Source: JADKFD01 sp050250665 (GTDB lineage Bacteria > Pseudomonadota > Gammaproteobacteria > Xanthomonadales > SZUA-5). From it: 53,597 nt of DNA. Location: the NCBI GenBank assembly GCA_050250665.1, contig JBFWOF010000045.1, forward strand, positions 1 through 53,597, read 5' to 3'. The position numbers and the translations under genes are program-made. The notes below the pieces were generated by a model. It was not told the DNA's origin. It saw only the letters and a program-made list of their open reading frames with translations, and did not search any database. This document shows positions 44,447 through 53,483 of the stretch, one piece after another. Every line of letters begins with the position of its first letter. Position 1 is the stretch's first letter.

Positions 44447-46654
44447 TTACTTCAGGTCGAAACGGTCCAGATTCATGACCTTGTCCCAGGCGGCGACGAA
44501 GTCATGGACGAACTTCTCGGAAGCGTCGCTGGTGGCATAAACCTCGGCCAGCGAGCGCAGCTGCGAGTTCGATCCGAACACCAGATCGACCACCGTGCCG
44601 GTCCACTTGAGATCGCCGGACTTGCGGTCGCGGCCTTCCAGGACACCCTCGCTACCAGCTCGCTGCCACTTCGTGCCCATGTCGAGCAGATTCACGAAGA
44701 AGTCGTTGCTCAGCGTGCCCGGACGCTGGGTGAACACGCCATGCTTGCTCTGACCGTAATTCGCATCCAGGGCGCGCAGGCCACCGATGAGCACGGTCAT
44801 TTCCGGTGCCGTCAGGGTCAGCAGCTGAGCCTTGTCGACCAGCATTTCTGCAGCCCTGCCTTCCAGACCCTTGCGGGCGTAGTTGCGGAAGCCATCGGCC
44901 ACCGGCTCGAGCGGAGCAAAGGAATCGACGTCGGTCTGATCCTGGCTCGCATCGGTACGTCCCGGTGCGAAGGGCACGGTCACGCTCACACCAGCCTTCT
45001 TCGCGGCATCTTCCACCGCTGCGCAGCCGCCGAGCACGATCAGATCTGCCAGCGAGACCTTCTTGCCGCCCGCGGCCGCTGCGTTGAACTCGGCCTGGAT
45101 GGCTTCCAGCTTCGGCAGTACCTTGGCCAACTCGGCCGGCTGATTGGCTTCCCAGTTCATCTGCGGAGCGAGACGGATACGGGCGCCGTTGGCACCACCG
45201 CGCTTGTCGCTGCCGCGGAAGCTGGAAGCCGCCGCCCATGCGGTGCTCACCAGTTGCGAGGTCGACAGGCCGGAGGCCAGCAGCTTGGACTTCAGGGAAG
45301 CGATATCGGCTGCGTCGATCAGCGGGTGATCCACGGCCGGCACCGGATCCTGCCAGATCAGCTCTTCTGCCGGCACCAGCTTGCCGAGGTAGCGGGCGCG
45401 CGGGCCCATGTCACGGTGGGTGAGCTTGAACCAGGCGCGGGCATAGGCGTCAGCGAACTCGGCCGGATTCTGCTGGAAGTGACGCGAGATCTTCTCGTAG
45501 GCCGGATCGAAACGCAGCGACAGATCGGCGGTGGTCATCATCGGGCGATGCTTCTTGGCCGGGTTGTGCGCGTCCGGGATCATGTCCTCTTCCAGGCAAT
45601 CCTTGGGATGCCACTGCCAGGCGCCTGCCGGGCTCTTGGACAGCTCCCACTCGTACTTGAAGAGCGTGTTCAGATAGCCCATGTCCCAGGTGGTCGGATT
45701 CGGCTTCCAGGCACCTTCGATGCCGCTGGTGATAGCGTGCTCGCCCTTGCCGCTGCCGAAGGCATTCTTCCAGCCGAAACCCTGCTCCTCGATATCAGCA
45801 CCTTCCGGCTCGCGACCGACATTCGAGTCCGGACCGGCGCCGTGCGCCTTGCCGAAGGTGTGTCCACCGGCCACCAGGGCCACGGTCTCGTAATCATTCA
45901 TGGCCATGCGCGCAAAGGTCTCGCGCACGTCACGGCCGGAAGCCACTGGATCGGGATTGCCATCAGGGCCCTGCGGGTTGACGTAGATCAGACCCATCTG
46001 CACCGCGCCCAGCGGGTTGGCCAGTTCGCGGTCGCCCGAGTAGCGGCTGTTGGCCTTGTCGCTGGTTGCCAGCCACTCACGTTCGGCACCCCAGTTGATC
46101 TCGTCTTCCGGCTCCCAGATGTCGGCGCGACCGCCGCCGAAACCAAAGGTCTTGAAGCCCATCGATTCCATGGCCACATTGCCGGCGAGCACGAGCAGGT
46201 CGGCCCAGGACAGCTTGCGGCCGTATTTCTGCTTGATCGGCCACAGCAGACGGCGAGCCTTGTCCAGATTGCCGTTGTCCGGCCAGCTGTTGAGCGGGGC
46301 GAAGCGCTGGGCACCGGTGCCGGCGCCACCGCGGCCGTCAGCAATACGGTAGGTACCAGCGGCGTGCCAGGTCATGCGCACGAACAGGCCGCCGTAGTGG
46401 CCCCAGTCGGCCGGCCACCAATCCTGGGAATCGGTCATCAGCGCGGTCAGATCCTTGACCACGGCGTCGAGATCCAGCGACTGGAATTCCTTGGCGTAGT
46501 CGAAGTCTTCGCCCATGGGGTTGGACTTCGAGGACTGGCCGTGCAGGATCTTGAGGTTGAGCTGGTTGGGCCACCAGTCGGCATTGGTCGGGCCAGTGGC
46601 GGTGACATGGCTGCCCACCCCACTGATGAACGGACATTTTGCTTCATTCGACAT
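44447..46654 (-). CDS. katG: catalase-peroxidase KatG
   Basis: This is a 735-residue bifunctional haem enzyme that removes hydrogen peroxide. The distal site is VRMTWHAAGTYR (Arg93, Trp96, His97). The cross-link Tyr is in GLIYVNPQGPDG and the proximal haem His is in GGHTFGKAHGA. The second, non-haem half is complete (AWAAASSFRGSDKRGG). The start at 46654 (MSNEAKCPF) has GGGAG upstream; the frame is open to 46720. A perfect TATAAT on the minus strand lies 70 bases upstream. The gene is monocistronic with its own terminator. The opposite strand carries a nearly full-length open frame, a composition artefact. Confidence 0.98.
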   Translation of the reverse strand: MSNEAKCPFISGVGSHVTATGPTNADWWPNQLNLKILHGQSSKSNPMGEDFDYAKEFQSLDLDAVVKDLTALMTDSQDWWPADWGHYGGLFVRMTWHAAGTYRIADGRGGAGTGAQRFAPLNSWPDNGNLDKARRLLWPIKQKYGRKLSWADLLVLAGNVAMESMGFKTFGFGGGRADIWEPEDEINWGAEREWLATSDKANSRYSGDRELANPLGAVQMGLIYVNPQGPDGNPDPVASGRDVRETFARMAMNDYETVALVAGGHTFGKAHGAGPDSNVGREPEGADIEEQGFGWKNAFGSGKGEHAITSGIEGAWKPNPTTWDMGYLNTLFKYEWELSKSPAGAWQWHPKDCLEEDMIPDAHNPAKKHRPMMTTADLSLRFDPAYEKISRHFQQNPAEFADAYARAWFKLTHRDMGPRARYLGKLVPAEELIWQDPVPAVDHPLIDAADIASLKSKLLASGLSTSQLVSTAWAAASSFRGSDKRGGANGARIRLAPQMNWEANQPAELAKVLPKLEAIQAEFNAAAAGGKKVSLADLIVLGGCAAVEDAAKKAGVSVTVPFAPGRTDASQDQTDVDSFAPLEPVADGFRNYARKGLEGRAAEMLVDKAQLLTLTAPEMTVLIGGLRALDANYGQSKHGVFTQRPGTLSNDFFVNLLDMGTKWQRAGSEGVLEGRDRKSGDLKWTGTVVDLVFGSNSQLRSLAEVYATSDASEKFVHDFVAAWDKVMNLDRFDLK

Positions 46655-46724
46655 GGCTGTCTCCCTTGATGGATAGCAGATGTAGTACCCCAATCTAGTG
46701 CCTGGGGTCCGATAGAGCAACGCA

Positions 46725-46747
46725 ATTATATTGATAGTATCGATAGG
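46725..46747 (-). promoter_or_regulatory. katG promoter: perfect -10 with adjoining dyad
   Basis: TATAAT (minus strand, 46730-46725) is a consensus -10. Immediately upstream is ATTGATAGTATCGAT (46730-46744), a near-dyad with T-N11-A geometry like LysR-family sites. OxyR is the expected regulator of katG, but the dyad sits in the promoter spacer rather than at -35, so the assignment is tentative. No good -35 hexamer was found. Confidence 0.5.
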
Positions 46748-46789
46748 CTGCTTGAATGGCTCCTGCGGTCCCCAGGTTCTCGATGTGGC

Positions 46790-47017
46790 TCAGTTACCGT
46801 CGATGGTGCCGGCACTGCCTGGAAGCGAGCGCACCGAGAACTCGCCGACCTCACTCAGCCAGGTGCGCGAGAGTTGTTCACTGCCGGTTCTGATGGTGAC
46901 CAGATAGATGGCTGCTCCTGCAGCGAAAACCGCGGGCGTCGAATTGGTTTTTCCGACCACTGAGGCATCGCTGGCGCCCACTGCATCCGGATCCGGGCGC
47001 ATCAACAGATAGCGCAC
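46790..47017 (-). pseudogene. remnant of a secreted-type protein, 3' end only
   Basis: A frame of protein-like composition ends at 46790 and stays open upstream to 47146, beyond the first ATG (47017). Upstream codons still read plausible protein (GAYSGSIFLNSGDDQVRYLL), yet no good start or ribosome site exists. An inverted repeat (47071-47107) lies inside this part. The product recalls the C-terminal beta domain of a secreted protein, but no family is recognised. It is best read as the 3' end of a decayed gene truncated by a repeat; a small hypothetical gene starting at GTG or ATG near 47017 is the alternative. Confidence 0.35.
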
Positions 47018-47070
47018 CTGATCGTCGCCGCTGTTGAGGAATATTGAACCACTATAGGCGCCGCCGCGGC

Positions 47071-47107
47071 GTAGGAAATCGCTGAACGGCGGTAGGAGAT
47101 TTCCTAC
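47071..47107. repeat. 10-bp perfect inverted repeat
   Basis: GTAGGAAATC (47071-47080) and GATTTCCTAC (47098-47107) are perfect complements with a 17-base spacer. The element lies upstream of the DUF4124-like gene and inside the open frame ending at 46790. Confidence 0.7.
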
Positions 47108-47187
47108 AGACGAATCGGATTTCGTCGGCTGCGAAAGGTTCCTGTTTCACTCCATGCTCTGACCCGATCCAGTGTCGGAGACAGAAG

Positions 47188-47697
47188 ATGCGTAGCTTGT
47201 GGATGTGCGGATGGTGGCTGCTGTCGGGCGCAAGCCTGGGGTCGGCGGCGACTGTGACCGTTCATGAGTGCCCCGGTCATCATGGCGAGCGGGTGTTCAG
47301 CGATCGCCCATCCTGCGCCAGGGACGCACTGCGAACTCTGGTGCTGGAGGTGCCCCCAGCCCAGCCGCTGCCGCCTGAGCCCGCGCGTTCAGCGCCGGAT
47401 GCGCGCTCCCAACGATCGGCTACGACCAGGCCGCGATCAACCCGGGCAGCCGCTGCACCGCAGTCCTATCTGTGCGAGTCCGGCGACCAGCGCTGGTACC
47501 AGCACAATCCCTGCAGCGCCTCGGTGGCCGGGACTGGCAAATCACGGACGAAGCAGCGGGTGCACCAATCCCGGGTGCCACGCGCGCAGGCTTGCCGCGA
47601 GATTTCGCGGCCCGCGGCGCTGCTGCGCCGTGGCAGCGAGCACGATGAGCGGGTCGGACCCTATGCCCGGGCCACGGGTCGTGATCCTTGCAGATAG
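47188..47697 (+). CDS. secreted DUF4124-like small protein
   Basis: This 169-residue protein has a signal peptide (1-20, WLLSGASLGSAA). The mature start VTVHECPGHHGERVFSDRPS resembles DUF4124 (a short envelope domain with a nucleotide-turn-like DGxxxFSD core) with an added Cys pair. A low-complexity Pro/Arg/Ala-rich linker (about 54-95) and a basic Cys-containing tail (YLCESGDQRWYQHNPC) follow. GGAG lies near the ATG. The function is unknown; another DUF4124 protein is encoded at 42019. Composition of the C-terminal part is unusually Arg-rich. Confidence 0.6.
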   Translation: MRSLWMCGWWLLSGASLGSAATVTVHECPGHHGERVFSDRPSCARDALRTLVLEVPPAQPLPPEPARSAPDARSQRSATTRPRSTRAAAAPQSYLCESGDQRWYQHNPCSASVAGTGKSRTKQRVHQSRVPRAQACREISRPAALLRRGSEHDERVGPYARATGRDPCR

Positions 47698-47836
47698 GGG
47701 CGGGGCAGGGCGCAGGAGCGCCGCACGGGGGCACAAGTCCAGTGTCCGGTTGTGACGCAAACCCAGGCGTGGGCCGGTGCCCCCGCGCGAGACTGAAACT
47801 CGTGCGCCGCAGATCAATGGCCGCCGCAGAACTCTT

Positions 47837-49018
47837 TCAGACCGGCTCCGGTTTCTCCAGCCATTCGGATCCGTCAGTCGGGCGCGGAATGACTGCCTGC
47901 AGCCGCGTGCCGCTGTTGTCGGATTCCCAGTCGAAACGACCATCCAGCGCCTCGACGCGTTCGCGCATGCTGTCGATACCGGTGCCAGTCTGGTCGTTGC
48001 GCGCCGAGTTGCGGGCAGTGCCCTTGCCGTCGTCCTCGATGCTCAGCCTGAACTCGTCCTTGCCGGCTGCCAGCCTGACTCGAACCTGGCGGGCGCCGGA
48101 ATGGCGCACGCAGTTGGTAATGGCTTCGCGCAGCACCAGCGCCAGGGCGGTTTCGAAATCTGGCGGAAGTATCACGGTGTCGATCTGTTGCTCCAACTCG
48201 ATGCCGAGCGCATCCAGCGCCAGCCTGGCGCCGGCCAGTTCAGCTCGCAAACCGGCGGCGCGGATGCCCATCACCGCCCGGCGAACCTGCCCCAGAGTCT
48301 CTCGCGCCACCCGTTCGACCTCCGCCATTTCGCGACGGGCCGCATCGGCGTCACGATCGTACAGGCGGTTGGCGAGCTCGGCCTTGAGTACGATGACACT
48401 GAGCGTGTGGCCGAGCAGATCATGCAGATCACGACCGATGCGTTCGCGCTCGGCAACCCGGGCCAGTTGCCGCACTTCCTCCTGGCTGAGCTTCAATGCG
48501 GCGTCCTTGCGGCCATAGGCGGTGGCCAGAACGTTGCCCAGGGCGATCGCGAGCGAAAGCACGCAGGTGAACACCGCCACCATGGCCGGATAGCCCAGAT
48601 GCAGGTGCCACAGGACATAGCTCAGTAGCAGCGTGCCGCCCAGTACGATTGTTGCGCCCACCGTCAGGGCGCCGCTGGCTGCCGCAACGGCGAAGATCAC
48701 GTAGGTGTGTGCAGCGGGATTCACCGGCAGCAGCACCAGACCCATTGCACCCATGGCAGCGATGGGCAGCGCTGCCCAAGGTCCATGCGTGCGCCAGGAA
48801 GCCACATAGAGCGCCAGGAATGGCGGTAGCGAAATCAAGGTGTATGCCAGCCATCCCGGTCGACCCATGCCGGGCGCCAGCGCGGGGATGAACAGGAACA
48901 GCAGATAGATCAGGCTGACCAGACCCACCACGGCCTGACGTTGGTCGCTGCCGAAAGCGCGCCTCGCCAACTTCTGCATGGATTCCGCAAGATTCATCGG
49001 CGCTGGTCCCGCTGCCAT
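47837..49018 (-). CDS. DesK/NarX-type sensor histidine kinase
   Basis: This is a 393-residue membrane kinase. It has about five hydrophobic segments between residues 28 and 166 (LIYLLFLFIPALA, LAYTLISLPPFLALYV and others) and no periplasmic loop of size. It then has a HisKA_3 dimerisation domain with His199 (ERERIGRDLHDLLGHTLS) and a HATPase domain (REAITNCVRHSGA, DDGKG, GTGIDSMRERV). The topology resembles DesK membrane-fluidity sensors. No partner response-regulator gene adjoins it; the next gene downstream on this strand is outside the 140-base gap and convergent. An internal ATG at 48997 is an alternative start. Confidence 0.9.
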   Translation of the reverse strand: MAAGPAPMNLAESMQKLARRAFGSDQRQAVVGLVSLIYLLFLFIPALAPGMGRPGWLAYTLISLPPFLALYVASWRTHGPWAALPIAAMGAMGLVLLPVNPAAHTYVIFAVAAASGALTVGATIVLGGTLLLSYVLWHLHLGYPAMVAVFTCVLSLAIALGNVLATAYGRKDAALKLSQEEVRQLARVAERERIGRDLHDLLGHTLSVIVLKAELANRLYDRDADAARREMAEVERVARETLGQVRRAVMGIRAAGLRAELAGARLALDALGIELEQQIDTVILPPDFETALALVLREAITNCVRHSGARQVRVRLAAGKDEFRLSIEDDGKGTARNSARNDQTGTGIDSMRERVEALDGRFDWESDNSGTRLQAVIPRPTDGSEWLEKPEPV

Positions 49019-49088
49019 TCGCTACAGTGTCTGCCCGCTGTGGTTCCGACGCCAGACTCCGGTCGTCAGGCCGGGGAGGTGACAGCTG

Positions 49089-51362
49089 TCATGCCGCGCC
49101 CGGCAGCACCAGGCCATTGGGCATCTGGTAGCCGGAAACAAAGCTGCGGCAGGCATCGGCTTCCAGCGGCCGCGCCAGCCAGTAGCCCTGAACCTCGTCG
49201 CAGTTCTCGCCACGCAGGAAGTTCAGCTGCCGGTCGCTCTCGACGCCTTCGGCAACCACGCTCAGTCCCAGCGAATGGGCCATCAGGATGATGGTCGAGG
49301 TCAGCACTTCATCATCGACATTGTGCTCGATGCCGTCGATGAAGCTCTTGTCGATCTTGACCGTGTCGATGGCCAGTCCGCGCAGGTAGCTGAGCGAGGA
49401 GTAGCCGGTGCCAAAATCGTCGATGGCCACGCGCACGCCAAGTTCACGCAGCTCGGTGACGGCGCGCGCGGTGCGCTTGGGATCGGCCATCAGCGCACTC
49501 TCGGTGAGTTCGATCTCGAGCCAGCCTGGAGACAGGCCGTGGCCATCGAGCACCATCTTGACCAGTTCCGGGAATCCGCCGCGGGTCAGTTGCACCGCCG
49601 ACACATTTACCGCGATGCGCAACTCGCGCATGCCGGCATCGGCCCAGGCACGCGCCTGCGACAACGCCTGGCGCAGCGCCCATTCGCCGAGGTTGAGGAT
49701 CATGCCGGTCTCTTCGGCCAGCGGGATGAACCGTGACGGCGGCACGTAGCCAAGATCGCCCGAGCGCCACCGCAGCAGCGCTTCAACGCCGGTAATGCGG
49801 CCGCTGCGCAGACTCAGCTTGGGTTGATAGACCAGGCGGATCTCGTCGCCATCCAGGGCCTTGCGCAAGGCCGCTTCAAGGCGCGTGCGCTCGCTGGCAT
49901 CTTCGGCCATGCGGGTCGAATACACGCGATAGGTGTTGCGACCACGCGCCTTGGCGTCGTACATGGCGGCGTCGGCATTGCGCATCAACTCGTCCATGTT
50001 GCGACCGTGATCGGGGTAGTAGGCGATGCCGATCGAGGGCGAAATCGCGATTTCCTGGCCACTGACCAACAATGGGCCGGCGAAGGCGTCGAGAATCTCG
50101 CTGGCCAGTCGCTCCACACCTTCATTGCTGGTGTCTTCGGTCGCCATCACGGTGAACTCGTCGCCGCCGAAGCGGGCCAGGTATTCGGTGCCGCCGACCA
50201 CGTGCCCCAGACGTCGTGCGGCCTGCCGCAGCAGTTCATCGCCGGCGGCATGGCCCATCGAGTCATTGATGTGCTTGAAGCGATCGAGATCCATGAACAG
50301 CAGCGCAAAGCGCCGACTGCCGCCGCCGTCAATGCGCTGCCGCAGGCGCTGGCGCAGCAGGGCACGGTTGGGCAGAGCCGTGAGCGTGTCGTAATGAGCG
50401 AGAAAGCGCAGTCGCTGTTCGGCCCGCTTGCGGTCGGTGATATCGGCCAGCACGGCGACGAAATGGGTGCGCGCGCCTTCCGGCGAGAGCACCTCGGCAA
50501 TCTGCAGCCAGGCCAGGAAATCGTCACCCGAGCGCCGCCGCTGCCACATCTCGCCGGACCAGTTGCCGCGTTGATCCAGTTGTCGCCGCATCTCGCTGTA
50601 GAACTGGCTGCTGTGCTTGACCGAATCGAGAATGCTGGACGGCTGGCCGATCAACTCGTCGATGCCATAGCCGGTCAGTCGCGAAAAGGCCGGGTTGGCG
50701 GACACGAAGCAGAAGTCCAGGCTGGTGATCGACACACCTTCGAGCATGTGCCGGATCACTTCGGCGCTGATGCGGCGCTGCGCCTCTTCGGCGCGCTCGC
50801 GCTCGATCACACGTGAGGTGCCGGAAACCAGTTGCGGCTTGCCGCCAGAGTCGCGCGAGACCACGCGGCCGCGCGAGCGCACCCAGTTCCAGGCACCATC
50901 CGAACCGCGCATGCGGAACTCGACCTCATACAGCTCGCTGTCGCCCCGCAGATTCGCAGCGATGGCGGCCTCGATACGTTCCAGATCGTCCCGGTGGACC
51001 GCGCGCAGGCGCCACTCCGAGCCCTTGATCGAGTGCTGATCGGCAAATCCGAGCATGGACTCGGTGCTGGTCCAGGTCAGCAGATCGGCTTCGATCTCCC
51101 AGATCCAGAAGGTGTCACCACTGCCCCAGAGCGCCCACATCAGGCGCTGGTCCGAGTGCAGGACATCGGGCAGGATGCGGCTGCCACGCAGGGCCGAGCG
51201 GCGACCGATCGCCCAGCCGGCGACGGTTCCCAGGATCACGGCAAAGCAGGCCACGAACAGCCACTGCACTACGGAAATGGAAGCCAGGGTGAGCCCGGCA
51301 TGTGCCGGCCGGCCGACAACCATCAGCCCCAGCCAAAGCAAGATCGAATGTTTTGCGCGCAT
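49089..51362 (-). CDS. PAS-PAS-GGDEF-EAL cyclic-di-GMP signalling protein
   Basis: This is a 757-residue membrane protein. Two hydrophobic segments (about 7-21 and 29-52) anchor it. Two PAS domains follow (about 76-187 and 200-312, ADITDRKRAEQ closing the second). The GGDEF domain (about 318-485) keeps the active FGGDEF (398-403). The EAL domain (about 495-740) keeps GVEALLRW, the ELTES motif, DDFGTGYSSLSYLR and a QGYWLARPL end. Both synthesis and hydrolysis of c-di-GMP therefore look possible, and the net activity cannot be read from sequence. It lies upstream of the histidine kinase on the same strand with a 70-base gap, and is divergent from ygfB. Confidence 0.95.
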   Translation of the reverse strand: MRAKHSILLWLGLMVVGRPAHAGLTLASISVVQWLFVACFAVILGTVAGWAIGRRSALRGSRILPDVLHSDQRLMWALWGSGDTFWIWEIEADLLTWTSTESMLGFADQHSIKGSEWRLRAVHRDDLERIEAAIAANLRGDSELYEVEFRMRGSDGAWNWVRSRGRVVSRDSGGKPQLVSGTSRVIERERAEEAQRRISAEVIRHMLEGVSITSLDFCFVSANPAFSRLTGYGIDELIGQPSSILDSVKHSSQFYSEMRRQLDQRGNWSGEMWQRRRSGDDFLAWLQIAEVLSPEGARTHFVAVLADITDRKRAEQRLRFLAHYDTLTALPNRALLRQRLRQRIDGGGSRRFALLFMDLDRFKHINDSMGHAAGDELLRQAARRLGHVVGGTEYLARFGGDEFTVMATEDTSNEGVERLASEILDAFAGPLLVSGQEIAISPSIGIAYYPDHGRNMDELMRNADAAMYDAKARGRNTYRVYSTRMAEDASERTRLEAALRKALDGDEIRLVYQPKLSLRSGRITGVEALLRWRSGDLGYVPPSRFIPLAEETGMILNLGEWALRQALSQARAWADAGMRELRIAVNVSAVQLTRGGFPELVKMVLDGHGLSPGWLEIELTESALMADPKRTARAVTELRELGVRVAIDDFGTGYSSLSYLRGLAIDTVKIDKSFIDGIEHNVDDEVLTSTIILMAHSLGLSVVAEGVESDRQLNFLRGENCDEVQGYWLARPLEADACRSFVSGYQMPNGLVLPGAA

Positions 51363-51473
51363 GGTGATCCACGATTCCCCCCGGCGCGATTGTACGAGGC
51401 AGATGCGCCGAGCGATACGCGTCGGCGGGCGCCGAGTGCTCTACAATCGACAGATCTTGATGCTGTGACTCTC

Positions 51474-52037
51474 ATGGACAACACCACCATTCCTGATTTC
51501 GAAGAACTGGGACTGGCACTGCGTGCCCTCAACGCGGATGTCGGTGCGGCAGATTTTCACGGCAGCCTGTGCGGCTTTCTCAGCGGCGGAGGGCAGGGGC
51601 TGGAGCAGTTTCTGGTGGCCATGTCACTGGATCAGGTCGGCCATGCCGATGCCCAATCCCGAGCGCTGGTCGGTGAGCTGTTTCGCAGCAGCGATGAACA
51701 GATGGACGACGACAGCTTCGCCTTCTCGCCGCTGCTGCCGGACATGGACAGGCCCCTGTCCGAACGAACCGAGGCCTTGCTGCAATGGTGCCAGGGCTTC
51801 GTCGGCGGACTCGGGCTCGGCGGCTTCGCCGATGAGAAGCTGCTGTCTGCCGACGGCCGCGAAGTGCTGCGTGATCTGATCGAGATTTCGCGCACACCGG
51901 TGAGCCTGGATGAGGACGAAGAAGTGGACGAAAGCGCATTGGCCGAGCTGATCGAGTTTGCCCGGGTGGGTGCGCTGCTGCTGCGTGAAGATCTGCGTGC
52001 GCCGAAACGGGCAAGCCAGAAGGCGGCTCGGGCATGA
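51474..52037 (+). CDS. ygfB: UPF0149 (YgfB-family) protein
   Basis: This is a 187-residue helical protein of the YecA/YgfB family. It begins with a signature segment (DFHGSLCGFLSGG). Further conserved parts are LLQWCQGFVGGLGLGG and the acidic VSLDEDEEVDESALAELIEFAR. Some homologues (AlpA-interacting YgfB in Pseudomonas) are reported to act in stress-gene regulation; a general role is not settled. The start at 51474 is preferred; the long open frame upstream to 50832 is antisense to the GGDEF-EAL gene. Its stop overlaps the pepP start (ATGA), the same pairing as in E. coli. Confidence 0.9.
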   Translation: MDNTTIPDFEELGLALRALNADVGAADFHGSLCGFLSGGGQGLEQFLVAMSLDQVGHADAQSRALVGELFRSSDEQMDDDSFAFSPLLPDMDRPLSERTEALLQWCQGFVGGLGLGGFADEKLLSADGREVLRDLIEISRTPVSLDEDEEVDESALAELIEFARVGALLLREDLRAPKRASQKAARA

Positions 52038-53395
52038 GTGTCAGCGCCAGCGAGTACCGGCGGCGTCGCCGCCAGCTGATGGAACTGGCCGGCGACGGCG
52101 CCATCATCATCGTGCCCTCGGCGCCCGAACGCATCCGCAACAACGACGCCCACTATCCCTATCGGCAGGACAGCGATCTGGTGTACCTGACCGGTTTCGA
52201 CGAGCCCGAATCGGTGCTGGTGCTGGTGCCGGGTCGCGAGGCTGCCGAGACCATTCTGTTCTGTCGTGAACGCGACCGCGCCCGCGAGCAGTGGGATGGC
52301 CCGCGGCTGGGGCCAGAGCAGGCGCCGGAGCTGCTGCTGGTGGACGACGCCTTTCCCATTGCCGATATCGACGACATCCTGCCCGGGCTGATCGAAGGCC
52401 GAGAGCGCGTCTATTACCACTTCGGCCGCGATTCGGAATTCGATCTGCGGGTACTGGCCTGGATCAATCGTGTGCGCGCCGAAGTGCGTCGCGGCGCGCG
52501 GGCGCCGCACGAGATCATCGCGCTCGGCTTCCTGCTGCATGAGCTGCGGTTGTTCAAGAGCCGCGGCGAAGTCCAGTTGATGCGGCGCTCGGCGCGCATA
52601 GCCGCCGAGGCCCATACCCGGGTGCTGAACATGTGCCGGCCGGGCTTGAGCGAATTCGAGATCGAGGCAGAGATCCTGCACACCTTCCGTCGCCATCAAT
52701 CAGTGTCAGCCTACGAGCCGATCGTGGCCGCGGGTGCCAATGCCTGCGTGCTGCACTACCGGGCCAATCAGTCCGAACTCAAGGACGGCGATCTGCTGCT
52801 GGTGGATGCCGGCGCCGAGTACGCCTTCTATGCCAGCGACATCACCCGCACCATTCCGATCAACGGCAGGTTCTCGCCGGAACAGAAAGCCATCTACCAG
52901 CTGGTGCTGGACGCGCAGCTGGCGGCCATCGATCAGGCCAGACCCGGCAATCACTGGAACGATGTGCACGACACCGCCGTGCGGGTGATCGTCGCCGGCC
53001 TGATCAAGCTCGGCCTGCTCAAGGGCAGTCTCGCCCGGAACCTGAAGGACGAGCGCTACAAGGATTTCTACATGCACAAGACCGGCCACTGGATCGGCCT
53101 GGATGTGCACGATGTCGGCGACTACCGCATCGACGGCGAACCGCGACTGCTGGAAGCGGGCATGGTGATGACGGTCGAGCCCGGCATCTACATCTCCCCT
53201 GATCTGGTCGATGTGCCGGCGCGCTGGCGCGGCATCGGTGTGCGCATCGAAGACGATGTGCTGGTCACGCGCAAGGATCCCGACGTGCTGACCTCGGGCG
53301 TGGTCAAGGACATCGAGTCGATCGAGGCGGCCATGTCGGCAGCGGCCAGAGAGCGTGGGGACGTCGCCAAGCGGACAAGACGCCGGGCAGCGTAG
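52034..53395 (+). CDS. pepP: Xaa-Pro aminopeptidase P
   Basis: This is a 453-residue pita-bread-fold metallopeptidase that removes an N-terminal residue preceding proline. The metal ligands can be read in LLLVDAGAEYAFYASDITRT (two Asp), HKTGHWIGLDVHD (His), MTVEPGIYIS (Glu) and GVRIEDDVLVT (Glu). The N-terminal AMP_N domain has PYRQDSDLVYLTGFDEPESV. The length is close to E. coli PepP (about 440), with an extra basic tail (KRTRRRAA). It is translationally coupled to ygfB. In E. coli ubiH follows pepP; here the window ends before that can be seen. Confidence 0.97.
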   Translation: MSVSASEYRRRRRQLMELAGDGAIIIVPSAPERIRNNDAHYPYRQDSDLVYLTGFDEPESVLVLVPGREAAETILFCRERDRAREQWDGPRLGPEQAPELLLVDDAFPIADIDDILPGLIEGRERVYYHFGRDSEFDLRVLAWINRVRAEVRRGARAPHEIIALGFLLHELRLFKSRGEVQLMRRSARIAAEAHTRVLNMCRPGLSEFEIEAEILHTFRRHQSVSAYEPIVAAGANACVLHYRANQSELKDGDLLLVDAGAEYAFYASDITRTIPINGRFSPEQKAIYQLVLDAQLAAIDQARPGNHWNDVHDTAVRVIVAGLIKLGLLKGSLARNLKDERYKDFYMHKTGHWIGLDVHDVGDYRIDGEPRLLEAGMVMTVEPGIYISPDLVDVPARWRGIGVRIEDDVLVTRKDPDVLTSGVVKDIESIEAAMSAAARERGDVAKRTRRRAA

Positions 53396-53414
53396 TTGCT
53401 TCAGCGGCGCGGCC

Positions 53415-53483
53415 CTGTGGGAGCGGACTTTGTCCGCGATCATCAGCCCGCGAAGTGCACGATCGCGGACGTACCCGTCCGAC
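53415..53483. repeat. REP-like hairpin pair downstream of pepP
   Basis: CTGTGGGAGCGGACTTTGTCC (53415-53435, with GCGAT next) belongs to the family seen at 371, 13471 and 38108. An inverted, diverged partner (GATCGCGGACGTACCCGTCC) starts near 53460. Nothing else is recognised up to the window end. Confidence 0.6.

Noticed and set aside
44399..46669. 756-codon open frame on plus, opposite katG
   Set aside because: The minus strand encodes a complete catalase-peroxidase with all motifs. The plus frame has low-complexity His/Gly/Val-rich content and arises from GC-rich codon third positions.
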